From contig CAVWBO010000007.1 in assembly GCA_963753185.1 (NCBI GenBank), positions 62,001 to 126,000 on the forward strand: a DNA stretch of 64,000 nucleotides, given 5' to 3'. Below are positions 8,251 to 17,071 of the stretch, piece by piece; position 1 is the first letter of the stretch; every line of letters begins with the position of its first letter. Made by a program: the position numbers and the translations under genes. This DNA comes from SZUA-442 sp963753185 (GTDB lineage Bacteria > Actinomycetota > Acidimicrobiia > Spongiisociales > UBA5794). The notes beneath the pieces are model-generated. The model was not told the origin of the DNA. It saw nothing but the letters and a program-made list of their open reading frames with translations, and did no database searches.

Positions 8251-9891
8251 TCAGGGCTGTCGCGCCGCCCAGTCACCGATCGCCTCGAGGAACACATCGC
8301 CGTAGGTGTCGAGCTTCTTCGCACCCACCCCGGTGATCGACAGGAACTCGGCCTCCGTGGTCGGCTGGAGTCTGGCCATCTCGGCGAGGGTGGCATCCGA
8401 GAACACGACGTACGCCGGCACGGAGCGTTCATCTGCGAGGCGGCGGCGCAACACCCGAAGCTCCTCGAACAGGTCGTTCGCATCCTCGGACATCACGATC
8501 TGCTCCGCACCCCGGGAGGGCTTCGGAGTCCGGCCCGTGTGGAGGTCCACGTCGAGGTCGGTGCACACGTCGCACGACGTCCCGCACCGGTCGATCGACT
8601 CTCCGAAGTACCGTGCGAGGCCCTGATGCCGGCATCTTCCCGTCTCGGAGTAGTCGTACATGAGGCGGATGTGACGCTGCCCGACCGAGTCGTCGGTCGG
8701 CACCATCCGCTCGAGCTGAACGACGTCCGCCCACGAGTAGAACAGGTAGCAGTCGGCATCGAGGCCGTCACGACCTGCCCTGCCGATCTCCTGGTAGTAG
8801 CCCTCAGGGGACTTCGGCATGTCGCGGTGGATCACGTACCGCACGTTCGACTTGTCGATGCCCATGCCGAATGCGACGGTGGCACAGACCACTTCGAGGT
8901 CATCGCGGATGAACGCGTCCTGGACCCTCGTGCGTTCCTCGGAATCCATGCCTGCGTGGTATGCGGCGGAGCGGATACCGAGGGACCGCAGATAGTCCGC
9001 CGTCGTCTCGGCTGACTTGCGGGACAATGTGTACACGATGCCGCTGTCGCCTCGATGATCGAGGCTGATCCTGCCGATGTAGTCACGAGCACGGATCGTC
9101 CGGCCGCCATGATCGCCCTTCTTCATGGCGCGCAACTTGAGGTTCTCGCGGAAGAAGCTCGTCTGGACGATCACCGGATCGGTCAGGTCGAGCTGCGACG
9201 CGATGTCGCGTCGCACCCGCTCGGTCGCGGTCGCGGTCAACGCGAGCACCGGCACGCCGAACCGGGACTTGAGGTGGATCAGCTGTCGGTAGGCGGGGCG
9301 GAAGTCATGGCCCCACTGGCTGATGCAGTGCGCCTCGTCGACGGCGATCAGCCGAACGTCGGCTGCATCGAGGACCGACCCGAGCTCGGCGCCGAGACCC
9401 TCCGGGGCCGCGTACACGAGCTCGTACTCCCCGGCCGCGAGGGCGTCGATTCGCCGCCTGCGCTCCTCGTACTCGATGCTCGAATTGATGAACGTCGCTG
9501 CGATCCCCAGCTCAGCCGCGGCATCCACCTGATCCTTCATCAGTGCGATGAGCGGGGAGATGACGAGGGTCGTGCCGCCGATGAGACGCGCTGCGAGCTG
9601 GTAGGTCAGCGACTTCCCTGACCCTGTCGGCATCACGGCGAGGCAATCGTTCGCCTCGAGTGCGGCTTCGATGACGCGACGCTGACCGGGCCTGAATTCC
9701 TCGTACCCGAACACGGATTGCAGGTGTCGTTGGACCGTCGCGTCGTCGACCCGGATCGGCTCGCGCAGAGGCTTCGAGGCCTGCGATGGGCTCGACGCCC
9801 GCTGCTCACCGGGATCGTGGCCGGCGTCATCGAGGATGTCCCAGTAGCCGTCGTCGATGTCCGGGGCGGGCTCTGGGGTCGGATTGGTCAC
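8251..9891 (-). CDS. recQ: RecQ-family ATP-dependent DNA helicase, short form
   Basis: 3'-5' DNA helicase for recombination and fork repair; 546 residues. Order: motif 0 FGYEEFRPGQ, Walker A MPTGSGKSLTYQ, DEAH box (VDEAHCISQWGHDFRPAY), motif III ALTATA, helicase C with YHAGM and GMGIDKSNVRYVIHRDMPKS, then a Zn-binding Cys cluster (C-R-H...CGTSCDVC). The Zn cluster is followed by only about 60 residues before an HRDC-like domain (AEMARLQPTTEAEFLSITGVG). The usual RQC winged helix appears to be missing. The GTG at 9891 is chosen because a TATGCT -10 ends 6 nt before it, which would make a leaderless mRNA. Confidence 0.92.
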   Translation of the reverse strand: MTNPTPEPAPDIDDGYWDILDDAGHDPGEQRASSPSQASKPLREPIRVDDATVQRHLQSVFGYEEFRPGQRRVIEAALEANDCLAVMPTGSGKSLTYQLAARLIGGTTLVISPLIALMKDQVDAAAELGIAATFINSSIEYEERRRRIDALAAGEYELVYAAPEGLGAELGSVLDAADVRLIAVDEAHCISQWGHDFRPAYRQLIHLKSRFGVPVLALTATATERVRRDIASQLDLTDPVIVQTSFFRENLKLRAMKKGDHGGRTIRARDYIGRISLDHRGDSGIVYTLSRKSAETTADYLRSLGIRSAAYHAGMDSEERTRVQDAFIRDDLEVVCATVAFGMGIDKSNVRYVIHRDMPKSPEGYYQEIGRAGRDGLDADCYLFYSWADVVQLERMVPTDDSVGQRHIRLMYDYSETGRCRHQGLARYFGESIDRCGTSCDVCTDLDVDLHTGRTPKPSRGAEQIVMSEDANDLFEELRVLRRRLADERSVPAYVVFSDATLAEMARLQPTTEAEFLSITGVGAKKLDTYGDVFLEAIGDWAARQP

Positions 9892-9951
9892 GTCGACAGC
9901 ATACGGGGCATGGCCGACGCGCCGACGTGTGCAAGGGCGTATGGTCACCAG
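9892..9951. promoter_or_regulatory. Divergent pair of leaderless promoters (recQ / NUDIX)
   Basis: The 60-nt gap carries two back-to-back -10 boxes, each exactly 6 nt from its start codon. TATGCT (minus strand, 9898-9903) serves recQ and TATGGT (plus strand, 9940-9945) serves the NUDIX gene. No Shine-Dalgarno fits in either leader. Seen directly; use as promoters is inferred. Confidence 0.55.
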
Positions 9952-10494
9952 ATGCGCACGGAACAACCGTCACACGGTGATCCCTGGCCGGGCGAGTACA
10001 CGTACTGTCCTCAGTGCCGCTCCGAATTGTCATGGACGCTCATCGGCGGGGCGTCTCGCATGCGGTGCGGGGTCTGCGGGTTCGTCCATTGGCGCAATCC
10101 CGGCGTCGGGGCCGCCGTTGTCGTCTTCGATGACGAAGGCAGGATCCTCCTCATCCGACGCGGGCCAGGAATGACCAGGGAGGGCTTCTGGGCGATCCCT
10201 GCCGGATTCGTGACGTATGGCGAGGAGATCAGGGAGGCGGCGGCACGAGAGCTCGAGGAGGAAACCGGCCTCGTCGCCGAGGTGGGCGACGTCGTGTGGA
10301 TCGCGTCGAACTTCCACGATCCAGCCAAGCTCACGGTCGGGGTCTGGTTCGCCGGGACGGTCACCGGCGGCGCACTCGCCGCAGGTGACGACGCCGACCG
10401 GGCAGAGTTCTTCGCCCTCGACGACCTGCCGTCCTTGGCGTTCGACACCGATCGCGCCTACCTCCAATCACTCGGCGCCGCGATTGGCACGTGA
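9952..10494 (+). CDS. NUDIX hydrolase with N-terminal zinc ribbon
   Basis: Pyrophosphohydrolase of nucleoside diphosphate-X compounds; 180 residues. It begins with a zinc ribbon (YCPQCRSEL ... MRCGVCGF, two CxxC pairs), then the NUDIX fold. The NUDIX box is complete: G-FVTYG-E-EIREAAA-RELEEETGL. The zinc ribbon plus NUDIX layout resembles NudC-like or ADP-ribose pyrophosphatase-like actinobacterial proteins, but the SQPWPFPxS signature of NudC is absent, so a substrate is not assigned. The ATG at 9952 is preferred because the upstream open frame is on the opposite side of a clear -10 box. Confidence 0.9.
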   Translation: MRTEQPSHGDPWPGEYTYCPQCRSELSWTLIGGASRMRCGVCGFVHWRNPGVGAAVVVFDDEGRILLIRRGPGMTREGFWAIPAGFVTYGEEIREAAARELEEETGLVAEVGDVVWIASNFHDPAKLTVGVWFAGTVTGGALAAGDDADRAEFFALDDLPSLAFDTDRAYLQSLGAAIGT

Positions 10495-10556
10495 TCGAAG
10501 TAGCCATCCCGACGGACACGGGTCCTAGCATCGGCTGCCGAGCCGGAGGTAGATCG

Positions 10557-11816
10557 GTGAGCGAAGAACAAGGCGTCGGACGAAGGCTTCCGGCCGGCGT
10601 GTTCGACAGTGGGCTCGCCTCGCTCGCGACCTTTGCAATCGGAATCGTCGCCGTCAATCTCTTCGACGACGTCGATCGTGGCGTATACGCGGTCTTTTTC
10701 ACAGCTTTCACCGCGGGAGCGCTGCTGGCAAACGAGCTCATCTTCACTCCGGCCGAAGTGGGCGCAGTCGAGCATTCGCTCGACGTTCGACTGTCCCTCG
10801 TTCCGCGGAGCCTGCTCCTGGGCCTCGCTCCATGCCTCATCGCGTCGGTGGCTGCATCGCTCGTCGCGACTGCGGTCACGTTGCGATACGGATCCGACGA
10901 TCTGATCGTCGGCCTCGCCTTGACGAGTGCGGTCGCGGCACTGCTCTCACCGATGCAGGATCACGTTCGAAGGATGTTGCACATCGCCTCCCGATCATGG
11001 GTTGCGGCCTCCGTGTCCCTCGTCCAGCTGATCGTGGCCATCTGTGCATTGACCGCCGGGGTCGTCCTCGACGTTCCCGTCGCGTGGTTGCCCTTCGGAG
11101 CACTCAGCGTTGCGAACGCAGTGTCCCTATCCGTCGGTTTGGCCCTGGTATCGGCTCGGATCGCCGAGCGCGCGCCCACACAGCAGCACTTCCGTGAGCT
11201 CACGAGCAAAGGCGTGTGGTTCGCCCTGAGCGCCGGTGCACCGGCTTTCTCGGGGTTCGCGACTGCCGCCATCATCGTCTGGCTGGCGAGTCCCGAGGAT
11301 CTCGGATATGCGGAATCGGCACGGGTGGTGGCCCAACCCATCTTCGTGATCGCCATCGGACTCAAGTCGGTTCTTCACCCGCGCTCAATTCGAGCAGCAA
11401 TGGACGTGGACCGGCAGGGTGCTCAGCGCACGAATCGACTGTACGTAGGGCTGATGAGCCTCGTCACCGTCGCGTACATGTCGATCGTCGGCTGGGACTG
11501 GATGCTCAATCCGATGGCTGCTCTCGTGCCGTCCGCATATGTCCTCGGTGGGCTCGTAGCGCTGACGATCCTCGCGAACTCCCTGAACTCGGCGTGGCTC
11601 CTCCAGACGTCGGAACTCGCCGGCGCAGGACGGGAGCGATCACTCGCCGGTATCTCGTGGGCTGCGAGCACCGCATCCTCCGCCATCGCCCTCACAGCTG
11701 GCGTGACTGGAGCGTATGCTCGCAGCCTCGGATCGGCGGCTTCTGCGGTGGTTCGGTACGGCCTCCAGCGCCGCTCCCTCGCAAGCCACTACTCCCGTGC
11801 AGACTCCGCCGAGTAG
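10557..11816 (+). CDS. Polytopic membrane protein, flippase/MATE-like
   Basis: The 419-residue product has about twelve hydrophobic segments spread over the whole length with short charged loops (e.g. DHVRRMLH, RIAERAPTQQHF). This suits the MOP/Wzx superfamily of oligosaccharide-lipid flippases, though no diagnostic motif was seen. Start at the GTG 10557: a strong GGAGGT lies 6 nt upstream, and a TAGCAT -10 sits about 25 nt further up. It converges on the two glycosyltransferase genes, so a surface-polysaccharide or glycoconjugate export role is a reasonable inference. Export of the neighbouring NRPS product is an alternative. Confidence 0.65.
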   Translation: MSEEQGVGRRLPAGVFDSGLASLATFAIGIVAVNLFDDVDRGVYAVFFTAFTAGALLANELIFTPAEVGAVEHSLDVRLSLVPRSLLLGLAPCLIASVAASLVATAVTLRYGSDDLIVGLALTSAVAALLSPMQDHVRRMLHIASRSWVAASVSLVQLIVAICALTAGVVLDVPVAWLPFGALSVANAVSLSVGLALVSARIAERAPTQQHFRELTSKGVWFALSAGAPAFSGFATAAIIVWLASPEDLGYAESARVVAQPIFVIAIGLKSVLHPRSIRAAMDVDRQGAQRTNRLYVGLMSLVTVAYMSIVGWDWMLNPMAALVPSAYVLGGLVALTILANSLNSAWLLQTSELAGAGRERSLAGISWAASTASSAIALTAGVTGAYARSLGSAASAVVRYGLQRRSLASHYSRADSAE

Positions 11817-11869
11817 CCCAATCCGTGATGGGGTTCTGGACACGAGCCACCGCCCGTCGTGGCCGGCGT

Positions 11870-13384
11870 CTACGGCTGTCTACGGGACTCGGGCTCGGTG
11901 AGTGCCAACTGGTATTCGGCTTCGAGCACCTCCACTGCCGTGTCGCTGGATCGATACTGCTCGAAGATCCGTTGCATGTCCGTGAGCCGCTCGATGAACG
12001 ACGGATCGGTCAACAGCCGATCGAGATGATGCTCGATGTCCGAAGGCTCGTCGGAAGCCCGACGCCCGCGCAGGCCGAGCCCGTGAAACTGGACACGGGC
12101 GGCATTGCCAGCTCGATCCAGCGGCTCGTTCTCGGGCGGATACACGAGGAGCGGTACCGCGTTGACGATGCACTCGTGGACCGAGGAGCTTCCGCCGTGT
12201 GTGATCGCCGCATCGGCAACGCTCAGCACCTCGAGTTGTGGTGCCCAGTCGAGCAGGAGCACGTTCTCCGGCACGGGGCCGAGCGACGTCCGGGTTGCCT
12301 TGTGGCCGAGCCCGACAACGAGATTCCAGTCCCTGCGATGCCGGAAGACGTCGACGACCTTGCGGATGAAACGAACGTCGGTGACGAAGGAGCCCAACGA
12401 GCAGTACACGATCGGACCCGACACGCGATTCGCGCGGATCTCAGCTCGGTATCGGTTCCACTCGGATAGCTCATCGGTGAATGACTCCATCCGTCGGTCG
12501 GGGACCATCGGTCCGACATACCGCATGTTCGGATGCGGCACGCTCGGAAGCTCCATCTCACGCGCTGTGAACGAAAGGATCGGAACGTCCATGAACATGA
12601 GCGGAATCAACCACTGGTGACGATCCGCCCGCTGGTGGAGCGAGACTTCACGGGCCCGGGCAACTTCCTTCAGATCGGCATAGTGATACGTCGCGTAGGA
12701 GATCGGACGTAAGTGATCCCCGATCATGGCGCGTCCGAGCTTCCGACGAATCCGGCCGATCCATGCGTCGACCGTGACGCGCCGCCACGCACGACGAATG
12801 GAATTCCGGTCGCTCCCGGTGCCGCTCGGAATGAGGCCGGAGCTCATTGGCGGGATGTCCGGTTGTCGAAAGATCGAGAACCAGTTCATGTACAGAACCA
12901 CGGGAAGGCCGAGATTGGTCGCCGCAATCGTCGCGTAGTGCATCTCGATGTCGATCACGAGGCAATCGGGCCCGATCTCGGAGAGGCATCGCTCGATCTC
13001 GACATCCCCGGCGGTTGCCTTCCGCAAGCGCAGCGATTCGAGCGTCCAGGGAATCATCCGGCGAATCGACGGCCGTCCGAGGCGCGGCGGATCCGCCGGT
13101 GTGCTCGAGAGCCTGTGGAAGCCGTGCCCGTGCAACGCGACTGCGTCACCCACGTCGGCGTGGGAGACGTACGTCACGCGATGCCCTGCGGCCCGGAGAC
13201 GGTCTGCGAACTCCAGGCTCGTGTTGAGACGGCTCGTGAACTCGTGACAGATCATCGCGATGTGCATGGCGCTGTCCGTCACTCGAGGCCACCGAGAACG
13301 ACCTTCACCATCCGGGTCGCCGAGACGCCGCTCCATCGCGTCGGTGCGGACATCACGGTCGCTTTCGCTGGTCGATGGGGTCAC
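11870..13384 (-). CDS. GT1-type (GT-B fold) glycosyltransferase
   Basis: UDP- or dTDP-sugar transferase of the MGT/UGT type. The conserved fold begins MHIAMICHEFTSRLN (codon at 13267). The C-terminal donor-binding region shows VYCSLGSF, WAPQLEVL and the HGGSSSVHE...P-ENEPLDRAGNAARV signature. I list the GTG at 13384 because it overlaps the upstream stop as GTGA, but the first 39 residues are low-complexity, so 13267 is a real alternative. Family members decorate glycolipids, macrolides or peptides. The acceptor here could be a cell-surface lipid or, given the NRPS operon 4 kb away, the peptide product. Confidence 0.82.
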   Translation of the reverse strand: MTPSTSESDRDVRTDAMERRLGDPDGEGRSRWPRVTDSAMHIAMICHEFTSRLNTSLEFADRLRAAGHRVTYVSHADVGDAVALHGHGFHRLSSTPADPPRLGRPSIRRMIPWTLESLRLRKATAGDVEIERCLSEIGPDCLVIDIEMHYATIAATNLGLPVVLYMNWFSIFRQPDIPPMSSGLIPSGTGSDRNSIRRAWRRVTVDAWIGRIRRKLGRAMIGDHLRPISYATYHYADLKEVARAREVSLHQRADRHQWLIPLMFMDVPILSFTAREMELPSVPHPNMRYVGPMVPDRRMESFTDELSEWNRYRAEIRANRVSGPIVYCSLGSFVTDVRFIRKVVDVFRHRRDWNLVVGLGHKATRTSLGPVPENVLLLDWAPQLEVLSVADAAITHGGSSSVHECIVNAVPLLVYPPENEPLDRAGNAARVQFHGLGLRGRRASDEPSDIEHHLDRLLTDPSFIERLTDMQRIFEQYRSSDTAVEVLEAEYQLALTEPESRRQP

Positions 13385-14550
13385 GGAAGATCATGCTGCC
13401 GGCGGTAGTCGATCGCTTCCTGATACACCGCCACCAACGATGCTGCCTCATCGGCGATGAAGTCGGCCTCGAAAACTGCTCGAGCGCGTCGACCGGTCGC
13501 GTCCACGGCTGCGTCGTCCTCGATCAACTCGAAGATGCGCGACCACTCGTCCTCGCTGCTCACGTCGAATACCCAATCCGAACCGGTTTCGCGGACGAAA
13601 TCCGAGATGAGGGCGATCGATGACGATGCGGTTGGGAGCCCGCTCGCCATCGCCTCGATCACGACCAATCCGAAGGTCTCCTCACTCACGGCGGGAAACA
13701 GGAGGGTTCGAGCGTGCCGCATGCGATCGATGACCTCGTCGTTCGTGAGGCGACCCGGGAACGAAACTTCGGGGAACCGGATCTGAAGGTCGGACGCCGT
13801 GGGCCCATCGCCGATGACTACCAACCGGTGGTGAGAGCGACTCGTCGCCCACGCTGCACACATCTGCTCGACGCCCTTGTCATCATCGAGCCTCCCGACG
13901 TACAGAATCTCGTCCGAGAGCGACGGCCTCTCCTCCCGGGGCCCTGGATCAGGAAGACGATGCGGATGCACGACGAACCGATCCCGGGGGAAGCCCCACT
14001 CGATGAACATCTCCTTTGCCCGCGGTGTCATTGTGATGAAGCGATCGATTTCGTTCAGCCAGACTCCGCGCCGCTCGGCAGCCACCCCTGTGACCGCAGC
14101 TACGACGGAAAGGGTGAATGAAGATCGGTAGCAGCGGTACTTCACCGCCGAGGAGCGGCCATTGACGACACACTCCCGGCACGGGTGACCGTCGCGAAGT
14201 AGCTGCGCGTTCGAGCAAACCCAACGGTAATTGTGAAGCGTGTGCACGAGCGGAATCCCGAGCTTCGACACCTCGACGATGACTGCCGGTGAGAGGTGGA
14301 ACCACGTGTTGTGAACATGCACGACATCCGGCGCCTCCGCGTCGATCACAGACGACAGACGTCTCGCCTCCCAGGGGTTCCACGGAGCGAAGACGAGCCC
14401 CTTGAACGTTTCCAGGGCACCGGCATCATTCGACACGGAGTACCGCACAACGTGGTGACCGGCCGCCTGCAGATCGTCCCGCTCGCGGTCGACGACAACG
14501 TCCTCGCCTCCCCGATGCCGGTACTCGTTGTGGACCTGAAGCACCTTCAT
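13381..14550 (-). CDS. GT4-family glycosyltransferase
   Basis: Retaining GT-B glycosyltransferase, 389 residues. The N-terminal acceptor domain starts MKVLQVHNEYRHRGGEDVVV and includes VHVHNTWFHLSP and a Cys-containing patch (WVCSNAQ, GHPCRECV, KYRCYR) common in this subgroup. The C-terminal donor domain shows ILYVGRLDDDKGV, VVIGDGP and FPAVSEETFGLVVIEAMASG (the E-x7-E region). A purine-rich GAGGAAAGG lies about 10 nt before the ATG. It is co-transcribed with, and coupled by GTGA overlap to, the GT1 gene. Probable role in exopolysaccharide or glycolipid assembly; substrate unknown. Confidence 0.88.
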   Translation of the reverse strand: MKVLQVHNEYRHRGGEDVVVDRERDDLQAAGHHVVRYSVSNDAGALETFKGLVFAPWNPWEARRLSSVIDAEAPDVVHVHNTWFHLSPAVIVEVSKLGIPLVHTLHNYRWVCSNAQLLRDGHPCRECVVNGRSSAVKYRCYRSSFTLSVVAAVTGVAAERRGVWLNEIDRFITMTPRAKEMFIEWGFPRDRFVVHPHRLPDPGPREERPSLSDEILYVGRLDDDKGVEQMCAAWATSRSHHRLVVIGDGPTASDLQIRFPEVSFPGRLTNDEVIDRMRHARTLLFPAVSEETFGLVVIEAMASGLPTASSSIALISDFVRETGSDWVFDVSSEDEWSRIFELIEDDAAVDATGRRARAVFEADFIADEAASLVAVYQEAIDYRRQHDLP

Positions 14551-14693
14551 CGGTCGGCCCTTTCCTCGTCAGGTTGCGGTGTCCCGGCCGGGATGACACC
14601 GCCGAGCTCGAGACCGAGAGGATACGCCTCGCGCCCAACCCCCACGGTTGACACCCGTCCGAGCGCGAGGTGAACCAGGCGCGCCACCCGCCC

Positions 14694-16052
14694 TCATGCC
14701 CCCGGAACCGAGACCAGATCCTCTGTTGCAGGGGGCTCCTCGGAGACCATCGGCACGAGCGCGTCCCGGCTGCGGTCAAACCAGTAGAGGCCGGCCGCAG
14801 CGACATACATGAGCGCGATGAACACCAACGAGCGGGGCCACAAGACAACCCTGTCGACGATCTGGTCGACACCCAGGTCGACGCCGATCGCCCGGTCGAG
14901 TGCCCACGCGGCAGCGATCGCCATGAGGGCCACAGAGCCGAAGTACATGGCAGGCAGGTAGACCCTGGTTCGGCGAGCGAGGAACAGTGCGGGGAAGATC
15001 GCGATGATGATCACTGCCTGTCCGATCTCGATGCCGAGGTTGAATCCCAGCAATGAGACGAACTGTCGGCTCTGTGTGAGCCCGAGGTCCGAAAGGAGTC
15101 CGGCAAATCCGAAACCGTGGAACAGTCCGAAGCCGAACGCGATGATCCACTCCTTGTTCATGAAGACCGGCCTGATGTTGTGCAGCGCGGCCAGAATGAT
15201 TGACACCGCAATCACGGTTTCCACCATTGCCGACGGGAACTCCACGATGCCGAGACCGCCGAGGGTCAGGGTGATCGTATGTGCAATGGTGAACATCGTC
15301 ACGATCTTGAGGACACGCCAGAGACTGGATCCGAAGCTCGAAGAAGGCTGCCAGCCAACAACCTCCCTGAACACCAGAACGGCAGGAAGGACGAGGGCCA
15401 GGATGAACAGGATGTGGTCCGTACCGATGCGGATGTGCTCGGTCCCGAGCGCGACCACTCCGGCGAACCCGCTCCAGAATGATGTGTTGCCGAGATCCAC
15501 GGTCTGGACCGAAGACTGCGGAGTGAACCTGAGGAGTTCACTTGCCTCGTTGTTGAACGTGCCTGAGCCCCAATCCGTTCCGATGATGAGCAACGCATCG
15601 CGATTGGGCTTCTGGTGAATGATCCCGTCGTACGAGACCGTGAACGTCCTCGGTACGTCGACGAACTCGCGTGCAACGGCGAAGTTGACGATGATGTACG
15701 AGCCATCGCCCACTTCGAGAATCTCGAATTCGCCGAACTCGATCCCCCACTCCTCCCCTGACACCTCGAACATCCCAAAGTGCTCATCGCTGTAGCTGTG
15801 GATGGCTGCTTCGTTGGCCTCTGCGCCGGCGAGCGCGAAATCGGGATCGGTTGGGATGGTGAGGCCGAGGACTTCGTTCAGATCCTGAGTCGGATACTCG
15901 ATCCTGCCCTCGACCGAAGAGTCATGGATGTCGAGGTATACGTAGCTCTGATTGGCATTGTGGGCTCCGGCAATACCGACCGATGAGAGCACCATCAGAG
16001 CGCTCAGGACCAACACGACTCTTGTGCGAACGACGAGGGAACGTCGACTCAT
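14694..16052 (-). CDS. HupE/UreJ-type membrane protein (putative Ni/Co permease)
   Basis: The 452-residue product has a signal peptide (residues 1-30, MSRRSLVVRTRVVLVLSALM...GIAGAHN). A soluble extracytoplasmic domain of about 180 residues follows, then six to seven TM helices. The HupE signature is present at the start of the membrane domain (GTEHIRIGTDHILFILAL, with metal-binding His/Asp), along with IAHTITLTLGGLG and FGFGLFHGFGFAG. AAGGAA precedes the ATG at 16052. HupE proteins move nickel, which is interesting because a [NiFe]-hydrogenase operon lies 17 kb away. Many long HupE-like proteins have no proven transport activity. Confidence 0.75.
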   Translation of the reverse strand: MSRRSLVVRTRVVLVLSALMVLSSVGIAGAHNANQSYVYLDIHDSSVEGRIEYPTQDLNEVLGLTIPTDPDFALAGAEANEAAIHSYSDEHFGMFEVSGEEWGIEFGEFEILEVGDGSYIIVNFAVAREFVDVPRTFTVSYDGIIHQKPNRDALLIIGTDWGSGTFNNEASELLRFTPQSSVQTVDLGNTSFWSGFAGVVALGTEHIRIGTDHILFILALVLPAVLVFREVVGWQPSSSFGSSLWRVLKIVTMFTIAHTITLTLGGLGIVEFPSAMVETVIAVSIILAALHNIRPVFMNKEWIIAFGFGLFHGFGFAGLLSDLGLTQSRQFVSLLGFNLGIEIGQAVIIIAIFPALFLARRTRVYLPAMYFGSVALMAIAAAWALDRAIGVDLGVDQIVDRVVLWPRSLVFIALMYVAAAGLYWFDRSRDALVPMVSEEPPATEDLVSVPGA

Positions 16053-16118
16053 GGTGCTCGATTCCTTCCATGTATCCAGCCCGTGGGCAGGAACAATACA
16101 CGCCCTGAACACGATTGA

Positions 16119-16857
16119 CTACGGAGAGTGATGCCCCCGCGTCTCGCCACGAGGGGCGGATTGGCCACCGGATGGCGATGGCAGGACGAGCCACGTCACG
16201 ACGAGATCATCGGTCCGAATGCAGGTGACTTCGAAGCTCCGATCCGGTGGATAGTCAGTGTCGATCGGCACCACGAGCGCACCGACGAACCCCGATGGCG
16301 ACCTCACGAGTGATGCGGCCTCGAATCCGAACAGCTCGCCCACGCGAGGAAAGAAGGCCTTGAAGATCGATTCCTTCGCCGAGAAAAGCTCGAGTACCGC
16401 AGCGTCGCGCTCTCTGACGTCAACAATGGCATCGAGCCAAGACCGCTCCTCGGGCCGAGGAACCTGATCGTACAACTCGGCAATGGGCCGGATCGCCTCC
16501 ACGTCGATACCCACTCCGTCGGTCGACTCGGCCGGGGCCACGAGGGCAACTGCGACGCCCCAGGCGTGAGAGATCGATCCGACCACGCCCATGGGCCACA
16601 CGGGTTCGCGCCGCAGACCGACGAGAATCGGATCGTCGTCCCAGCCCATCATGGCGAGCGCGTCATGCGCAGCCGCCCGGCCCACCGCGAAACGCTGCCC
16701 GACGAGCATCCACCGCGCCCGGGTGGAGCTGGGCCATCTCAGCTTCGCTGACCGCGATGGAGCCATCATCAACATGCCGAACACCCACGGCAGCCCACGG
16801 CGGAAGTGACGCCATCAGTGCTTCGCGCAGTCTTTGGGAGATGCTCAGCGTCGTCAC
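16119..16857 (-). CDS. EntD-type 4'-phosphopantetheinyl transferase, interrupted by a 1-nt frameshift
   Basis: Transfers phosphopantetheine from CoA to the Ser of carrier proteins, as the NRPS carriers next door require. From the GTG at 16857 (GGAAAG 9 nt upstream) frame 1 encodes the N-terminal part ending QLHPGAVDARRAAF (codon 56). The family sequence then continues one base out of phase as AVGRAAAHDALAMMG, then GVVGSISHAWG, GVGIDVEAIRP (Mg-binding Asp/Glu) and FSAKESIFKAFFP. The break is at the AAA run 16690-16692 (one extra base). Without the N-terminus the protein would lack part of the CoA pocket. This may be an assembly error or true decay; it is divergent from the NRPS operon. Confidence 0.82.
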
Positions 16858-17071
16858 GTCGCTACTTTCCGTTGACGGTTCGATGTTATTATGGTGGAAT
16901 CCGCAGCGGGGCTTCGCTGCGTATGACGACTGGGCGTCACGCGTCGGCTGTACGACAAGAGGGTCGAATGGGAAATGGAAGGCACTGCCTCATCGTTGAT
17001 GACGGCACCCGAGAACGAGCGACGACCAAGGTTTCGCGCCGTTCTCATGAAACGCGGACGGTGGTCTGTTG
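16858..17071. promoter_or_regulatory. Divergent promoter region, PPTase / NRPS operon
   Basis: 214 nt without a gene. The segment next to the PPTase start is unusually AT-rich for this genome (gatgttattatgg), giving TAATAA-like -10 sequence for the minus strand and a TTGACG -35-like element for the plus strand. Nearer the operon, GGTGG precedes the ATG at 17072. No clear operator palindrome was seen. Both directions must be driven from here. Confidence 0.5.
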
